Made by a program: the position numbers and the translations under genes | The notes under the pieces: generated by a model | What the model was told of the DNA's origin: nothing | Seen by the model: only the letters and a program-made list of their open reading frames with translations | Databases searched by the model: none | Shown: piece after piece, positions 12,730 to 23,935 of the stretch | How positions within the stretch are numbered: the stretch's first letter is position 1 | How the letters are laid out: every line of letters begins with the position of its first letter | DNA from: Siderastrea siderea | Lineage: Eukaryota; Cnidaria; Anthozoa; Scleractinia; Rhizangiidae | Length of the DNA: 64,000 nucleotides | NCBI GenBank assembly: GCA_964030785.1 | Contig: OZ034969.1 | Location: 1,236,201 to 1,300,200 of the forward strand | Direction: 5' to 3'

Positions 12730-13931
12730 CTAGGCGCTCACGGGTTTGATTTTCATCTCAGCTCGTTTAACGGAGTAGTAATAACTCCTCCAGTCCTTCC
12801 AGTTTACACCGTCAGCATAAGATGAATGTTTGCCCTTGAGATAGCGGCCGTTCAGGTTGGAGCGGTGACACTTTTTGTACCACCAGGCTCCCTTAAAACG
12901 TGAGGCACAATTTTCAGGAGAACGGTCGTTGTCTTGATCTGTGGTGGTGAACGCCATGTCACGATGGATGGAAAGCGAGTCACCAGCAGTTCCTAGAGAA
13001 ACTCACAAGAAAAGAAGTAAGTGACGTTGAAATCATTCCCAACATGTTTGTATTTTCTTTACTTAAACTTTGGTTTGAAAAGCTCTTTTAACATTCCACA
13101 GGTTCAGATTTAATTTACTTCACTCTTTCTCTTAAGTGTATTAACAAAAGGTGTGTGGGTTTCGCAGTAATCATTTTTTTGGGTTTGATCACTCTGCGCC
13201 ATTAATGAGAACGACTTAAAACGGTGGAAGAGACAGGTTTAATAACAACACCTTCGCTACAACAAAATGACGACTAATTACTAGGCAAGTAAGTCGTACC
13301 GAGAGTCCTGCACTTGTGCGGTTTTCGTAAATACAATGACCTTTAGTTGATCAGTTTCGAACACGTTTTACTTCACTATAAACATAAGCCGTTCTAAGAC
13401 CCTCTTTTCTAAAACGCGCGTTTTAGACGTCAAAGATTGCTTCTTGATATGAAAAAGCTTTTTCGTCAAAAAATTTTAATTTTGAGCTAATTTTTATTCT
13501 TATAATACTAGCCTGCGTACAGATAATAGGAGACGTCTGCACGCAGGCTAAGTAATACCTACCTGAAAAATGTCCAATGCTCAGCTTGTATTTGCTTCCC
13601 TTGTCACCAACATCAAATAAGTCGTACTCGGCGTAAGCTGTTTCTCCGTTGAAGTCTTCAAGATCCACTCGAAGCCTGCTTCGTTGTTTTGTCAGGCGGT
13701 GAATTTTGTCCAATCCAAGCCAACCACTCCCATTTCCGAAGCCTCGTTCATAGTCATTCCAGCCGCGAAAGAAATCAACCGAGCCGTCCAGTCTCTTCTG
13801 GAACACTGTCCATCCCCCTCCGTCAGTGTTTTGGTCACAATACACCTTAAAAGGGTCTTGATTGTCAGGTTTAATGGTGTATACACCGTCCTTCTTTTCA
13901 CCGGCCTTATAGAGATCAGCGCAGTTCAGAA

Positions 13932-14280
13932 CTGTAGGAGCAAAACAACAGAGGGGTTATTAAAGTCATCTTTCCTGGTACTTATACTTTATAAACTATC
14001 CACCCCGCCACTCCTTTTACCAAAGCCCGACTGTAATGTCTGAACACGGTTGAGACAAGTCCACGGTGCAAGTGGATTCTCGCACTGCATAACAAATCAC
14101 CTTTCAAGCAGTCACCTCACTTCTGTTGCCTACCTTACAATGCCTTAGGGCTGGGTTTGTACAGACAACCTAGTTACAATCACTACAGTCCCCCTCCCCG
14201 TGCACCAGTCTGGCGCTTAGCTCTGTTAGGTCTTTTTAGAATAATTTCTCAGATATATTTTTAAACATTGTAAAGCGCTT
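13932..14280. other. Intron of paralogue A, unique part
   Basis: Intronic sequence nearly identical to 48582-48935 of paralogue B. It shows that the duplication includes introns. No other feature is visible. Confidence 0.6.
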
Positions 14281-14283
14281 TAA

Positions 14284-14371
<88 letters not shown>

Positions 14372-14396
14372 GTTATTATTATTGTCATTATTATCC
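14281..14396. repeat. ATT microsatellite (intact site of the 9.5 kb insertion in paralogue B)
   Basis: ATT repeat with interspersed ATC units. In paralogue B the flanks of this repeat are separated by about 9.5 kb (49.01-58.52 kb). Confidence 0.85.
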
Positions 14397-14689
14397 GAAC
14401 TGTTAATAAAAATAGGTAATTATGGGGCCGAGGGAAATCAATTAACCATCACATTGACTGAATCAGAAACTCTGCTAAATGTATAACATACTGTTCAGAC
14501 TGCTATGAATGACTTACTTTTGAAAGCTGGTTTATACTAACTTAGAACAAACGCCGCTGAGTCAAAGCCACAACTACCTGAACCTTACAGACGTCTAATT
14601 GACGAAATAGGCAAAACAGACAAACTATAGACTGACTTAGAATGAAAATGATGTACACTGCGAAAATACAAATGAAATGTATAGTAATA

Positions 14690-14740
14690 ATAATAATAAG
14701 AAGAATAAGAATAAGAATGAGAATAAGAATAGGAATAAGA

Positions 14741-14793
<53 letters not shown>

Positions 14794-15242
14794 AACTCTC
14801 GCTAATTGACCTTGCAAATACAGCAGGAACGCTGCTCGGCAAGGTCGGACCGGAAGCATGTATAAGCGCCGCTGGCAGCCGCTGTACGGTCCATGCATGA
14901 CCTTGGAGCACAGCCAACAACATTGAAGTTGCGTGTCGGGTTTTGCTAAGCGAGGGAAACGGGAGTGCGTATTGGTTTTTGCTGAGCGAGGGAAACCGGA
15001 GTACCTGGAGAAATACCTTCGGAGGAGGATCGAGCACCAACACAATCTCAGCCCACATATGACGCTGGGTCCGTGAATCGAACCCCAGGCCACATTGGTG
15101 GGAGGCGAGTGCTCTCACCTCTACGCACCACTACGAGTGCTCTCACCACCATGCCATCCTTTCTCCCCCTGTAATCGCAATTAGCCCGAAAATTGCTCCC
15201 GCGCGAACGCAGAGGCCACGGGTTCGAATCCCGTTGAAGCCT
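14690..15242 (-). mobile_element. tRNA-derived SINE with ATG microsatellite tail
   Basis: On the - strand the head has A-box-like TGGTGAGAGCACTCG (near 15150 and 15122) and a B box GGTTCGATTCACGG near 15084. A body follows (CTCAGCAAAAACCAATACG) and then a trinucleotide tail at 14739-14793. A second tRNA-like B box (GGTTCGAATCCCG) sits on + near 15221. The same element is present in paralogue B at 58930-59470, so it predates the duplication. Confidence 0.7.
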
Positions 15243-16055
15243 CGAAAATTTGGGCTTATTTAATTGCTTAAATTACAATTACAACTGCGATGGTCACACC
15301 TTCATTTCTGACTGGACAAACGTGCGAATTTGACTACTGTTTGACTACTGAACAATAGCCCAAAAGCCTGACGGTTATTGCGCTAACAAAAGACGGATCG
15401 AAACGCACCACTCACTCAAAGCCAATAACACCGACAAATAGCATAACGATCTAATTTACTAATCAGATCAATAAGTGGGCATTTAATACCATCAGCTGAC
15501 GATACGCTGTTCGCTTGACTCTGATGATGAAATCCGTAGGGTTGACGAAACGTCAGTCAATGTCACCAATAACAGTTCCCTTTAAGACTACACTCAAACA
15601 GACGATCACAGATAATCCACTTATGGAATGTTAGAGAATGATATAGAGTGTTAGACAGGTCACAGAGCAACATGATATTTTACGGCCTAATGCGTGCCGA
15701 CGTCAATTTTTCGGAGTACTTTTCTAGCGGAGCTCCTTTGCGGCCGAAGACCGCAGAGAGGAATAATATCCTTGCGGGTCAATTTTGATGGTCACGACGT
15801 CCCTCCCTCGAACTTGAACGCTAACCACCTTTCCTAAGGCTTAAGTGAAGGGATGTACTTTCATGGACATTTAACCACATATAGGTCGGAGCAATAACCC
15901 TTACTGAACAATGTCAAGAAAGAATTCGAATAGCCTGTTATCACAGGAGAAATTTGCTCTAAAGTCAACAATGTGGCCGCTGGTTACTCGTACGCGCCAT
16001 TTTCTATGCGATAATTTTACATTCTTCGAATGAATATATTTGTAACACCTGGCAA

Positions 16056-16500
16056 ATGTTCAATGAGGACATCAAGTTCTTGATAATTATCATAAAGAAA
16101 AACCTTTATTCATCTAGGCTTATAGAAAGAACTATCAATCGCAGTGTCTCTAAGCATGTAACTAGCAACTCTGTAAGTTCTACCGGTGAACAAGCGCTTA
16201 ATACCTTTTATTTCAAATTACCTTCCATAGGTTATTTTAATTTCCAGTGTCACCCAAAAGCGCATTCGTCGATTTTCTTAATTCTACTGCAACAATGTTA
16301 ACATTGTGTTAGCATTTTCTTCTTTCAAAGAAAGTACCCTCTTAAGTGGTAGCCTCCCCAGTCCACTCAGATCACGGGTGGGTTACAAATTCTCTTGTGC
16401 TGGCTGTGCTGCCTGCTATGTCGGTGAGATCACCCGACATTTTAGCACGCTATGTTCAAATTCACACTGAAGATGGCAGACGTAGAAACTCTAGAAACTC
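16056..16500 (+). pseudogene. Penelope-like retroelement remnant: RT end and start of GIY-YIG
   Basis: The + frame near 16207-16300 reads FKLPSIGYF and, across frameshifts, LPSPLRSRV and then [20 protein letters not shown]. This is the linker between the RT and the GIY-YIG endonuclease in Penelope-like elements, with the zinc-finger cysteines CAGC. Decayed. The copy in paralogue B (60288-61190) is split by a MITE. Confidence 0.65.
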
Positions 16501-17308
16501 TGCATGTTGAATGCAAGAAGTCACGGAATGTGCTTCCCTCTAAAACTTTCAAAACACAAGATTCAGTCTGTCTGTGTTTAATAAATAGGAGATTAGCATG
16601 AAGTTTATCAGTAAGCTTAACTTAAATTTTTCTTTCTTTTTGTGGTTGTTCTTTCGTTTAAAATTCGTACCTCCTTTCCGTCACCTCCTTCCTTTGTTAT
16701 GGGTTTTTATTTACATTATTATAACACAAGATAAATATTAAACCGAAACGCAATTTATGAAGCCGCGAAAAAAACCGCGAACATCAGACCAAGGAAATAC
16801 AGAGGTGCAATTTTTACCTTCTTGCTTGCTTGTCATGACGAATTTCAGACGGTACTCCTGTTTCATAATTAACGGATAAAGATCTGGCTTAACTTTGGGT
16901 TATGCCTGTTTTTCTATTCTTCTCTATTCTTTCTATTCTTTCTTAGTGTTCTTTGGTTTTTTGACGGAGGTTTTGAGGAGCTGCGCTGTTAGGCTAGCCT
17001 ATCTATATATAATATGTAGACTTAGCCAAGCCTAAAAGCGGAGCTCCACATTTTTTGTTGGTACTTATTAACTTGGCATTCTCCGCCTCCCCGTTGGGTT
17101 ATCTTGGGACTCCCCTCCCCCACCCCTAGAGTCTGTACGGGCAGGCGGGCGTACGCTGACGTCACAACCAAAATTTCTCGCATCGATAGGTTACCAAATT
17201 TCCTTATCCATGGTGCTCCGCTATTACCTCTCTGACTGCTTTTACAAACATTTATGTAACACTTATACCGCTGGCTGAGAATATTTTCTGCTTGACATTA
17301 AATTTGAC
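16501..17308. other. Intron of paralogue A, no distinct feature
   Basis: Matches 61205-62217 in paralogue B, except that B holds about 200 extra bases (61357-61555). Nothing else recognised. Confidence 0.5.
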
Positions 17309-17309
17309 A

Positions 17310-17612
17310 TTGGTTAGAGTGCCCGACCGGTGTACGGGAGGTCATGGGTTCGATTCCCGTTGGAGAATCATATTTTTCCTTTGTCCCACGCTTGTGACAA
17401 CTGAATATTCCATCTTCTCATTTCTTTCCGAGCTTAAAATTTACCATCTTTCTTTCTTTATGATCACACACGGTGCTTTCGTCATTGCTGATCCTAGCAG
17501 TATGCAGGACGCGTGTCACAACGAACTCAGTAAATATGATCTCGCTCGCCACGAGTCTCCCAGTAGCTCAGAGGTTATAGTGTCTGACCGGTGTACGGGA
17601 GGTCATGGGGTC
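17310..17612 (+). mobile_element. tRNA-derived SINE fragments
   Basis: 17310-17367 has a tRNA-like head (TTGGTTAGAGTGCCCGACC) and a B box GGTTCGATTCCCG. A second partial head at 17560-17612 begins CCAGTAGCTCAGAGG. The tRNA-like part lacks a complete cloverleaf, so a SINE is preferred to a tRNA gene. Duplicated at 62219-62277 and 62465-62522. Confidence 0.6.
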
Positions 17613-18689
17613 TTTTCTTTGTCCCACGCTCGTGACAACTGAATATTCCATCTTTGTCAAATTTGCTCTTGTTTTAATTAACTTTTATTTACTAAATGAA
17701 AACACAAAGGGCAGACAGATGTTTGAATACATGTGTTTGCCCATTGTTTGCCGACTTGTGAACAGGGCATCATGTTGTACTGTGTAGCTCCACATTTTTT
17801 CGAAAAGTTCATTTGCTGTCTGCGCTGCTTTGGTTATTGCGACTAGAATTTGGTTATTAAAGCTATAGAATGCACTTTATGGTACCTTGGCGGCAATTTG
17901 GTCCAATAAATCCAGCGTGACATTTACATCGAAACCCTTCACTGGTGAATCCAGCTTGACACGTGCTATGGTTGGGACATGGGTTGCTTCCGCAGGGATT
18001 CTGAAATGAAAGCCACAGGAGTAATAAAAGTTAATCACATTTTGAGCAGTCCTATAAATTCACAAGTAAAATACCTGGAAACCTTGGGTTCATTATAAAG
18101 TTATTGTAAAGATAAACAAAAATGGTTTTAAAAGCCTACAAAATTACACACAATGATATAAACCATCATAAATAACTGAAACTATATTAAAACTATAATT
18201 CTATTTAGTCTATTTAATTCTACCTATAAGGAAGGTTTTAAGATCAGTTTTAAAAGAACTAACACTTGTCAGCAATTGTTTTAAAATAACGATTCTCAGT
18301 TGAGTGAGATGCGACCGATATTTTCCCAATACAGAACTTTTAGTGACTAAACGATTCTGATACAGAGCTTTTCCATTAACCGCTTTACCTTTATAGCCAG
18401 ATAAGTGTAACCTGCCATATTTTTTAGCGCGTATGAAAATCCTTGTTGTTCTGCAGTAGCGCGGTTTAACTCGCAAGTGTGTTTTCCTCCCTTCAGTGGT
18501 CCCACGTTAATAGACACACAATCAGGCTCCATATAACACAGCACCCTACAGCTCCCCACATTTGGCACATCCTCGTCCCTTATCACATGACCTGTTCACA
18601 CCTTATTTGGTATTGGTTCCATAAAGATGATGATGCGATGTTCGTCAGCTGCATAAGAGAAAATTAAAGGAAAACCACAGCCACACTAC

Positions 18690-19023
18690 CACAATTGTCA
18701 CATTACCGCTCTACTTGGGGAGTTTCACTGGTTACCAGTGCGCATGCGCATTGATTTTAAGATTTATTATCACATTTAAAATACTTCAGGGTTTCGCTTC
18801 TAGCTATCTCAGGAATCTAGTTTTAATCTTACCAGCTTCACATTCTCAATTGCGTCGGAACAATAATGGTATATTACTAGAAAGTCCGCGGTTCAAAACG
18901 AAAAAGACTATGGGGGACCCAGTCTTGTGGAACAGGCTTCCTTTGTCAGTAAGGCAAGCTAAGGACATTGACGATTTTAAGCGTTCAGTCAAGTATTATT
19001 TATTTTCTAAGGCTTTTTGTTAA
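18690..19023 (+). pseudogene. LINE reverse transcriptase 3' end, 5'-truncated
   Basis: The + ORF ends with LRRNNNGILLE, then VLWNRLPLSVRQAK, then FKRSVKYYLFSKAF and a stop, which is the typical C-terminal tail of CR1/L2-type LINE polyproteins in cnidarians. A frameshift occurs around TMGDPVLW. A TAA-rich microsatellite follows. Shared with paralogue B (63690-63999). Confidence 0.7.
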
Positions 19024-19117
19024 AATTTTAAGTAAAATGGTATAGATTACAGATTAGTTGGGAGTTTTTATTATCTATTTGAAATTCGTAATATGGCTGT
19101 ATTATATTAAGTGTAAT

Positions 19118-19139
19118 AATAATAATAATAATAATAATA

Positions 19140-19206
<67 letters not shown>
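19118..19206. repeat. TAA/TTA microsatellite
   Basis: A run of AAT units switching to ATT units. It makes open frames of poly-Asn and poly-Ile on the - strand that are not genes. Confidence 0.9.
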
Positions 19207-19208
<2 letters not shown>

Positions 19209-19532
19209 AAGGGTATAGGTTGACAGAGTGCTAACTGAGGCAACCAAGTTCCAGTCTGCTTGTCGGTACAATATAGCTTCGGGTTCGTGTAATATGCTAA
19301 ACATGGGGGTAAATATGAACTCACTGTGGTAAATGTGAAAAATCGTGCCAGACTGCTTAAAGATCTCGACAAGGAAAGAGAGGTTTTCATCTTTGCACCA
19401 GTCCACCCTTGTAAAGAGCTCGAAACTTTTTCCATATATTGCCACCGAATATTGTCATCATACACTCGATCGATAGAAACGCCCTTCTTATTTCTGCAAG
19501 CATTACGGTTTTTGCATAATTTATTATTTTTT

Positions 19533-19917
19533 TTCCTTACCACAATTTTTCGAATGAATACCCGAAGTTTTCTTGGGTTTAAAAGTTAAGTGAGCAAATT
19601 TCTCCCCGCGGGAAATAAATTGGACGTGAAGAAAGCCAAATTCTTTTAAGAAATCATGCCGTCCGAGTATAAATAAAGCGCGAGTAGTATGCGCCAATCC
19701 TTTTCAGTTTTAATTAATTTCTTTTTTTTTTCCCTAATCATGATTTTTCGAATGAACACCCGAAGTTTTCTTGCGTTTAGAAGCTAAGTGAGCGAATTAT
19801 TCCCCACAAGAAATAAATTGGAAATGTAGAAATCCAATTTCTTTTTAAAAAAAATCATGCGTTCCGGCAATAAATAAAGCGCGCGTTTTATGCGCCAATC
19901 CTTTTTAGTTTCAATAT
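19533..19917. repeat. Tandem duplication of about 190 bases
   Basis: Two diverged direct copies, about 19533-19723 and 19728-19917. Both contain TTTTTCGAATGAA, CCGAAGTTTTCTTG, GAAATAAATTGGA, AAATAAAGCGCG and TATGCGCCAATCCTTTT in the same order. The TATAAATAAAGCGCG word could be promoter-like, but no gene is attached. Confidence 0.75.
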
Positions 19918-20790
19918 CGGCTAATATCTTTTTTAAATACATTTTTCTCATTTTGACACCGATAGCTTCTTATTCTTGAATGCCAAGAGAACATCTTATA
20001 ATCTAACCAGCCTAAGCCGATGAAATGCATGCGTCGTATTTAGCGGCGTCTTTACAAAGTGGTTCTGCTTCTTCAACATTTATGTACTGACTCAGGTAAT
20101 GATTTACGACTAAAACCTCCAACCCATAAAAGCTGAGAGAATAATGCATCTCGAGGGCAAGTGCTATCAAGGAATGAGAATTCTTGAAAGTGATCTCTAT
20201 TATTGCACAAAAGATGAGTAGAGGCGCTCTCTTGAGCTATGTTTTTTCTTTTTTGAGCTATTTTTTTCTTTGCTCCGAAAATCTTGGCACCTGGAAAAGG
20301 GTGTCGCATGGGAAGCACAACATTCGATCATTTACCTTGTTAATTTTTCTTATAGGTTTCTTCGAGCCGAAGTTATAAATTGAAGTGTTATATCTTTTTA
20401 TGAATGTCTGTATGTCCGTTAAAAAAATAGGTAAAAAATTAAACGAGTTGAAATTCGATCTTTTTTGAGTTAATGCAGTAAAGCTCTGCTGTATTTCAAT
20501 GACACAAGAAAAAGACTCAGGTGTACCGTTTGCTTTTCCATCCCAGTACAAGTTCTAAGAAATTACCGGTGGTATATTGACAACAATAAAGCACCAAGAA
20601 GTTTAATGTGGGCTTGGCTCCTTCTATGTCAAGTCACAATCTGATTTGCATTCTTTTTGTGCATTCAGCAGATCAAAATTCAACACTCCTCTTCAATTGT
20701 TTTAAAACTTTATCTTTGTCATATGTTAAGTAGCATAAACTTTCAAAAAAACTATATTTACAAGGCTAAATAGGGTACGTTCAGAAAAAA
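19918..20790. other. Intergenic, nothing recognised
   Basis: No coding frame with family resemblance and no clear repeat. Confidence 0.35.
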
Positions 20791-20794
20791 ACCG

Positions 20795-20905
20795 CTAAAA
20801 ATTTCGACTAATTAAGTACATCTTCAGGTTTTTACCCTGAAGATGACTTAATTAGTCGAAAACGTTCGGGGGTTTCTTTCTTAACGTACCCTTTTTAGCC
20901 TTGTA
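20795..20905. repeat. Short foldback hairpin
   Basis: AATTTCGACTAATTAAGT near 20803 and CTTCAGG face CCTGAAGATGACTTAATTAG and the rest of the inverted arm up to about 20905, with a TTTTTAC loop. Near-perfect palindrome, probably a small MITE. Confidence 0.75.
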
Positions 20906-23640
20906 AACAGTATTTTCTAAAATTGTAAGCGAATATTAGAATATAAATTTTCATAGTCCAAGTTTCTCAAAGCTACAGTCCTATTCCATGTTAGTGTGAT
21001 GTGTATTCTTTGCGTGTGACCACATACTCTGCGGCACCCCCTAGCCGCTCTGTGTGCGAAGGAAACGACACTGAATCGAACTGGAAAGCCGCCAGTTATT
21101 TATTTTGTTTCTTTAACACAGTTGTCCGAGCTGAATGCAAGGTTCATTGACTATTTTATTGAAATCAGAAAACTCCATCTTCCTCCGAGTAAACTCTAAA
21201 AAACATTTGTCAACCGTTATAATCGTAAAAGACAATTTCCTTTATAGCTTGCCATTTAAATATTCTTATGGAAACGGTAGAACGCAGGTTACGCCAAACT
21301 TTTAAACGTCATAAAATCCGTTTCCTGCCATAAAGCGTCATGATTTCTTTGTGAAGTTCACCACAATGCTCATTCAACCTATTAATGTTGCTTAATCCTC
21401 GGATTTAAGAAAAAGTATTAAAATGTGTTAAACAAGCAAAATAAATGTCGTGGCTCAAATGTCCCCAAACTGATGCTAGTTTTAAAAATTTCAAAATTAA
21501 AGCCCATTAAAAAAGAAAAAATAAACGGCAACATTCTCTTAGCTAATTTAAGTTACGAAATAAGAGAGGTCAAGTACGAAACCTATCTAAAAGATTGAGG
21601 AACTGTTTTAAGGGTGGGATTATTATACGTGGTAGGTATTTGGAAAAAAAAAGAGTTTAAGCTAACTACAATCGACAACGGATAGAGTAAGCTCGAAAAC
21701 AGAAAATACTAACAAGGCAGCAACCTTACCAAAACAGCCTGGAAATTTAAGTCCAAATAAAGTCCACGTGAAAAGCAAGGGGAATGCAAATTTACCGAAA
21801 GAATTCATTTTTTGTTTAGCACGAGTTAACATACGAGGTGTCAGAGACCTCGTCAAAGGTAAAAAGGAGAAAAAAAAGATGTGCGTTTAACATATGGAAA
21901 ACAATAACATAAGAACAATAGAAATTGGGGGGGGGGGGGGGTCACAAAGGAAGAGGAAATGGGAACTTAAAATGTTTTTGTCATGAGACGCAAGCTTATA
22001 AGACATAGAACAAAGTTACCACATGAAAACTCTTTTGTTTCTGCATGATCTTGCTCTTTCATAGCAGAGTGTATTCGAATACTTCTTTTATTTTTAGTAC
22101 GGTACAAGATCACAATTAGGTCGCTTAAGTTGACGGGTTATTTATTATTTATCATTTTCACCGAAAACGCTTAGCTTTACTGACATGTTTAGACTTGTCC
22201 ATTAGGAACCTGTTTATCATTCCTATAGGAATACAAACATATTTGCAATTTATGTAAAAACAATAAAAAGTTCTGATTCAAAATAATTCGCACAGCATAA
22301 AGAATGTCCGGCTTATGGTGAGCAAGCTCATACAAGTCGCTAAAGTTCATACATAACACATCAAGTCATGTTGTACTGAAGTCCAAACCTTGGTCTTGTG
22401 ATCATAAAGGAGTGTAACGTCATACTGAAGAAAGAACACATTTGATATAACTCTTTTTTTGCAAGTCCTTGGTGCCTTGATACCAAACTTTTTTATACTG
22501 GACAATTCTTTCGAATAATTCATTAACAATTACAGTTCAAAACTTTTAAGTTGAGTAGTAATGTAAGATTTTTAGGTTAATTTAATCGACGGATATATCA
22601 TTCATTATTAATAATTTTCACTGTTGACACTTAGGTTTGCATATTATTATGTTTTGACTTTGTCTTTTAGATGCCTGTTTTTGTAGGAATACAAACATAT
22701 AGAAAATTCTTGACGTAAAACAAAAGACTTTATAAACTGCTGGGCAGGCCTAAAACAACATGGCGGAAAACAGTGGAAACTAAGCTTTGGCGAAATGGGT
22801 CTTTCATGGGGCGTAGCGGGCAAGATGCGGAAGTTAGTTGCGGCCTTATGACTCGTCTTAAGACGGACATTCTCTCCGTTTACGTTTATATTGAAATGGA
22901 CTCCGTCCATAAAATCTCTTGTGTCCAGGCATTCACGCCACTGAAAAGATGGATATCCTGGAAAAGGACTAGCACATTAAGGCTGATCAAACACAAGAAA
23001 TACCTTTATTAACTGATATGAAGAGAGAGCCTTACCACACGGGTTGAAACAAACCCATGCAATCGCAAAAAAGTTTTCAGCCCCGGTTGTGTTTTCGCCA
23101 CGTAATCTGCCCCTAACCCTGGCCTAGGCAAACTAACTTTTTACCTATTTCGATCACAAGTTCAAGGAATCGTTCACATATATGACGATCGCGAACTCTA
23201 CTCGTGGACGCGAGACAATTCGGGGGGGGGGGGAGGGGGGCTGTCTCATCTCAGCAACTAGGGTAACCTTGGCAGGTGGGATTACTTTTTCTCATATAAA
23301 CACTTTGGCTCGCTAACCCTGGAAGATTTTTTCGTGCCCTTGCCGTCTGGCTTTTCGCTTAAAAACGTCTAATTCAGCAAAATGTCCATCGAAGAAAAAA
23401 TATCATATAGACGCTCGGTAAAGTCTCGAGGGGACAGTTATCTCGAGTACCAGAGACCATATAAATTGGACCTTTGACGCCTTGTTTCATTATGGAGTAC
23501 TTTGAAAGCATAATATTAACGTAATAAGGAATCAAGTAAAAGCAAACGGAACATGCAAAGAGATCAGTGACTTATTCAGGCAAAACTTTCTGGAAGTAAG
23601 AGGAGGCTTCTTAGAAAGAAACTTCCGCTTATTTGTTCCA
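20906..23640. other. Intergenic, nothing recognised
   Basis: AT-rich. Only homopolymer G runs (21927-21941 and around 23222-23240) stand out. No ORF here resembles a protein family. Confidence 0.35.
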
Positions 23641-23723
23641 AACAGGGAAAAGGTAAAATGGATCAAAAGGAGCTAGACGCCAACATTCAAGAATGTCTGG
23701 AATGTGTGATCGAAGAAAGTAAT
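23641..23723 (+). other. Possible first exon, copy 1 of a duplicated mini-ORF
   Basis: A GTTCCAAACA-GG leader, then ATG at 23658 and the residues LDANIQECLECV. The same leader and peptide recur at 24605-24690 (MEETELDANIQECLECV), where GTGAGC follows as a possible donor. No downstream exon was found. Confidence 0.3.
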
Positions 23724-23747
23724 GACCCCCTACTTTCCATCCGTCAT

Positions 23748-23935
23748 TATAAAGTAATTGCGATTTTGAGACGGCAATTCTGCATTATACGGACGGCTAG
23801 TTGGAAGAAAATACATAAGGTATTGGGCGGAGTCGCGAAGCGAGAGCCCAATACGGAGAATATGTTTTCTTCCAGCGCCGTCAGTATAATGCAGAATTGC
23901 CGTCTCAAAATCGCAATTAGTTTCGTATCACGATT
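23748..23935. repeat. Foldback element of about 190 bases
   Basis: AATTGCGATTTTGAGACGGC at the left faces its reverse complement (GCCGTCTCAAAATCGCAATT) at the right. The centre carries the GCGGAGTCGCGAAGCGAGAG motif also seen in other cnidarian hairpin MITEs. Confidence 0.8.

Larger units (their letters stand above)
12730..18648 (-). pseudogene. PAN-EGF-fibrinogen-domain gene, paralogue A (probably inactivated)
   Basis: Exons on the - strand: PAN/apple-like 18648-18389, EGF-like 18000-17886, fibrinogen part 1 13931-13563, fibrinogen part 2 12992-12730. Splice phases match paralogue B. The PAN exon has paired cysteines ([19 protein letters not shown]). The EGF exon has the six-cysteine pattern [19 protein letters not shown]. 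The fibrinogen domain has [20 protein letters not shown], then [16 protein letters not shown], the calcium-site residues DQDND, and [13 protein letters not shown]. Family knowledge: such secreted ficolin/tectin-like lectins bind glycans in adhesion and innate immunity. Oddities: a TGA in the PAN exon at 18598-18596, where B reads TTA, and a 6-base deletion near 13720 that removes EF from the conserved GEFWLGLD motif. No signal peptide exon was found upstream, where a LINE end lies. It could still be expressed if the PAN exon is skipped, but pseudogene is likelier. Confidence 0.75.

Noticed and set aside
14542..15118. Long - strand ORFs with poly-His or poly-Ile
   Set aside because: They read through a SINE and its ATG microsatellite; the same holds for 58788-59320.
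17310..17367. Apparent tRNA gene
   Set aside because: No acceptor-stem pairing; repeated within 250 bases and in paralogue B as part of a SINE.
19028..19543. ORFs rich in Asn, Tyr or Ile
   Set aside because: Translation of a TAA/TTA microsatellite.
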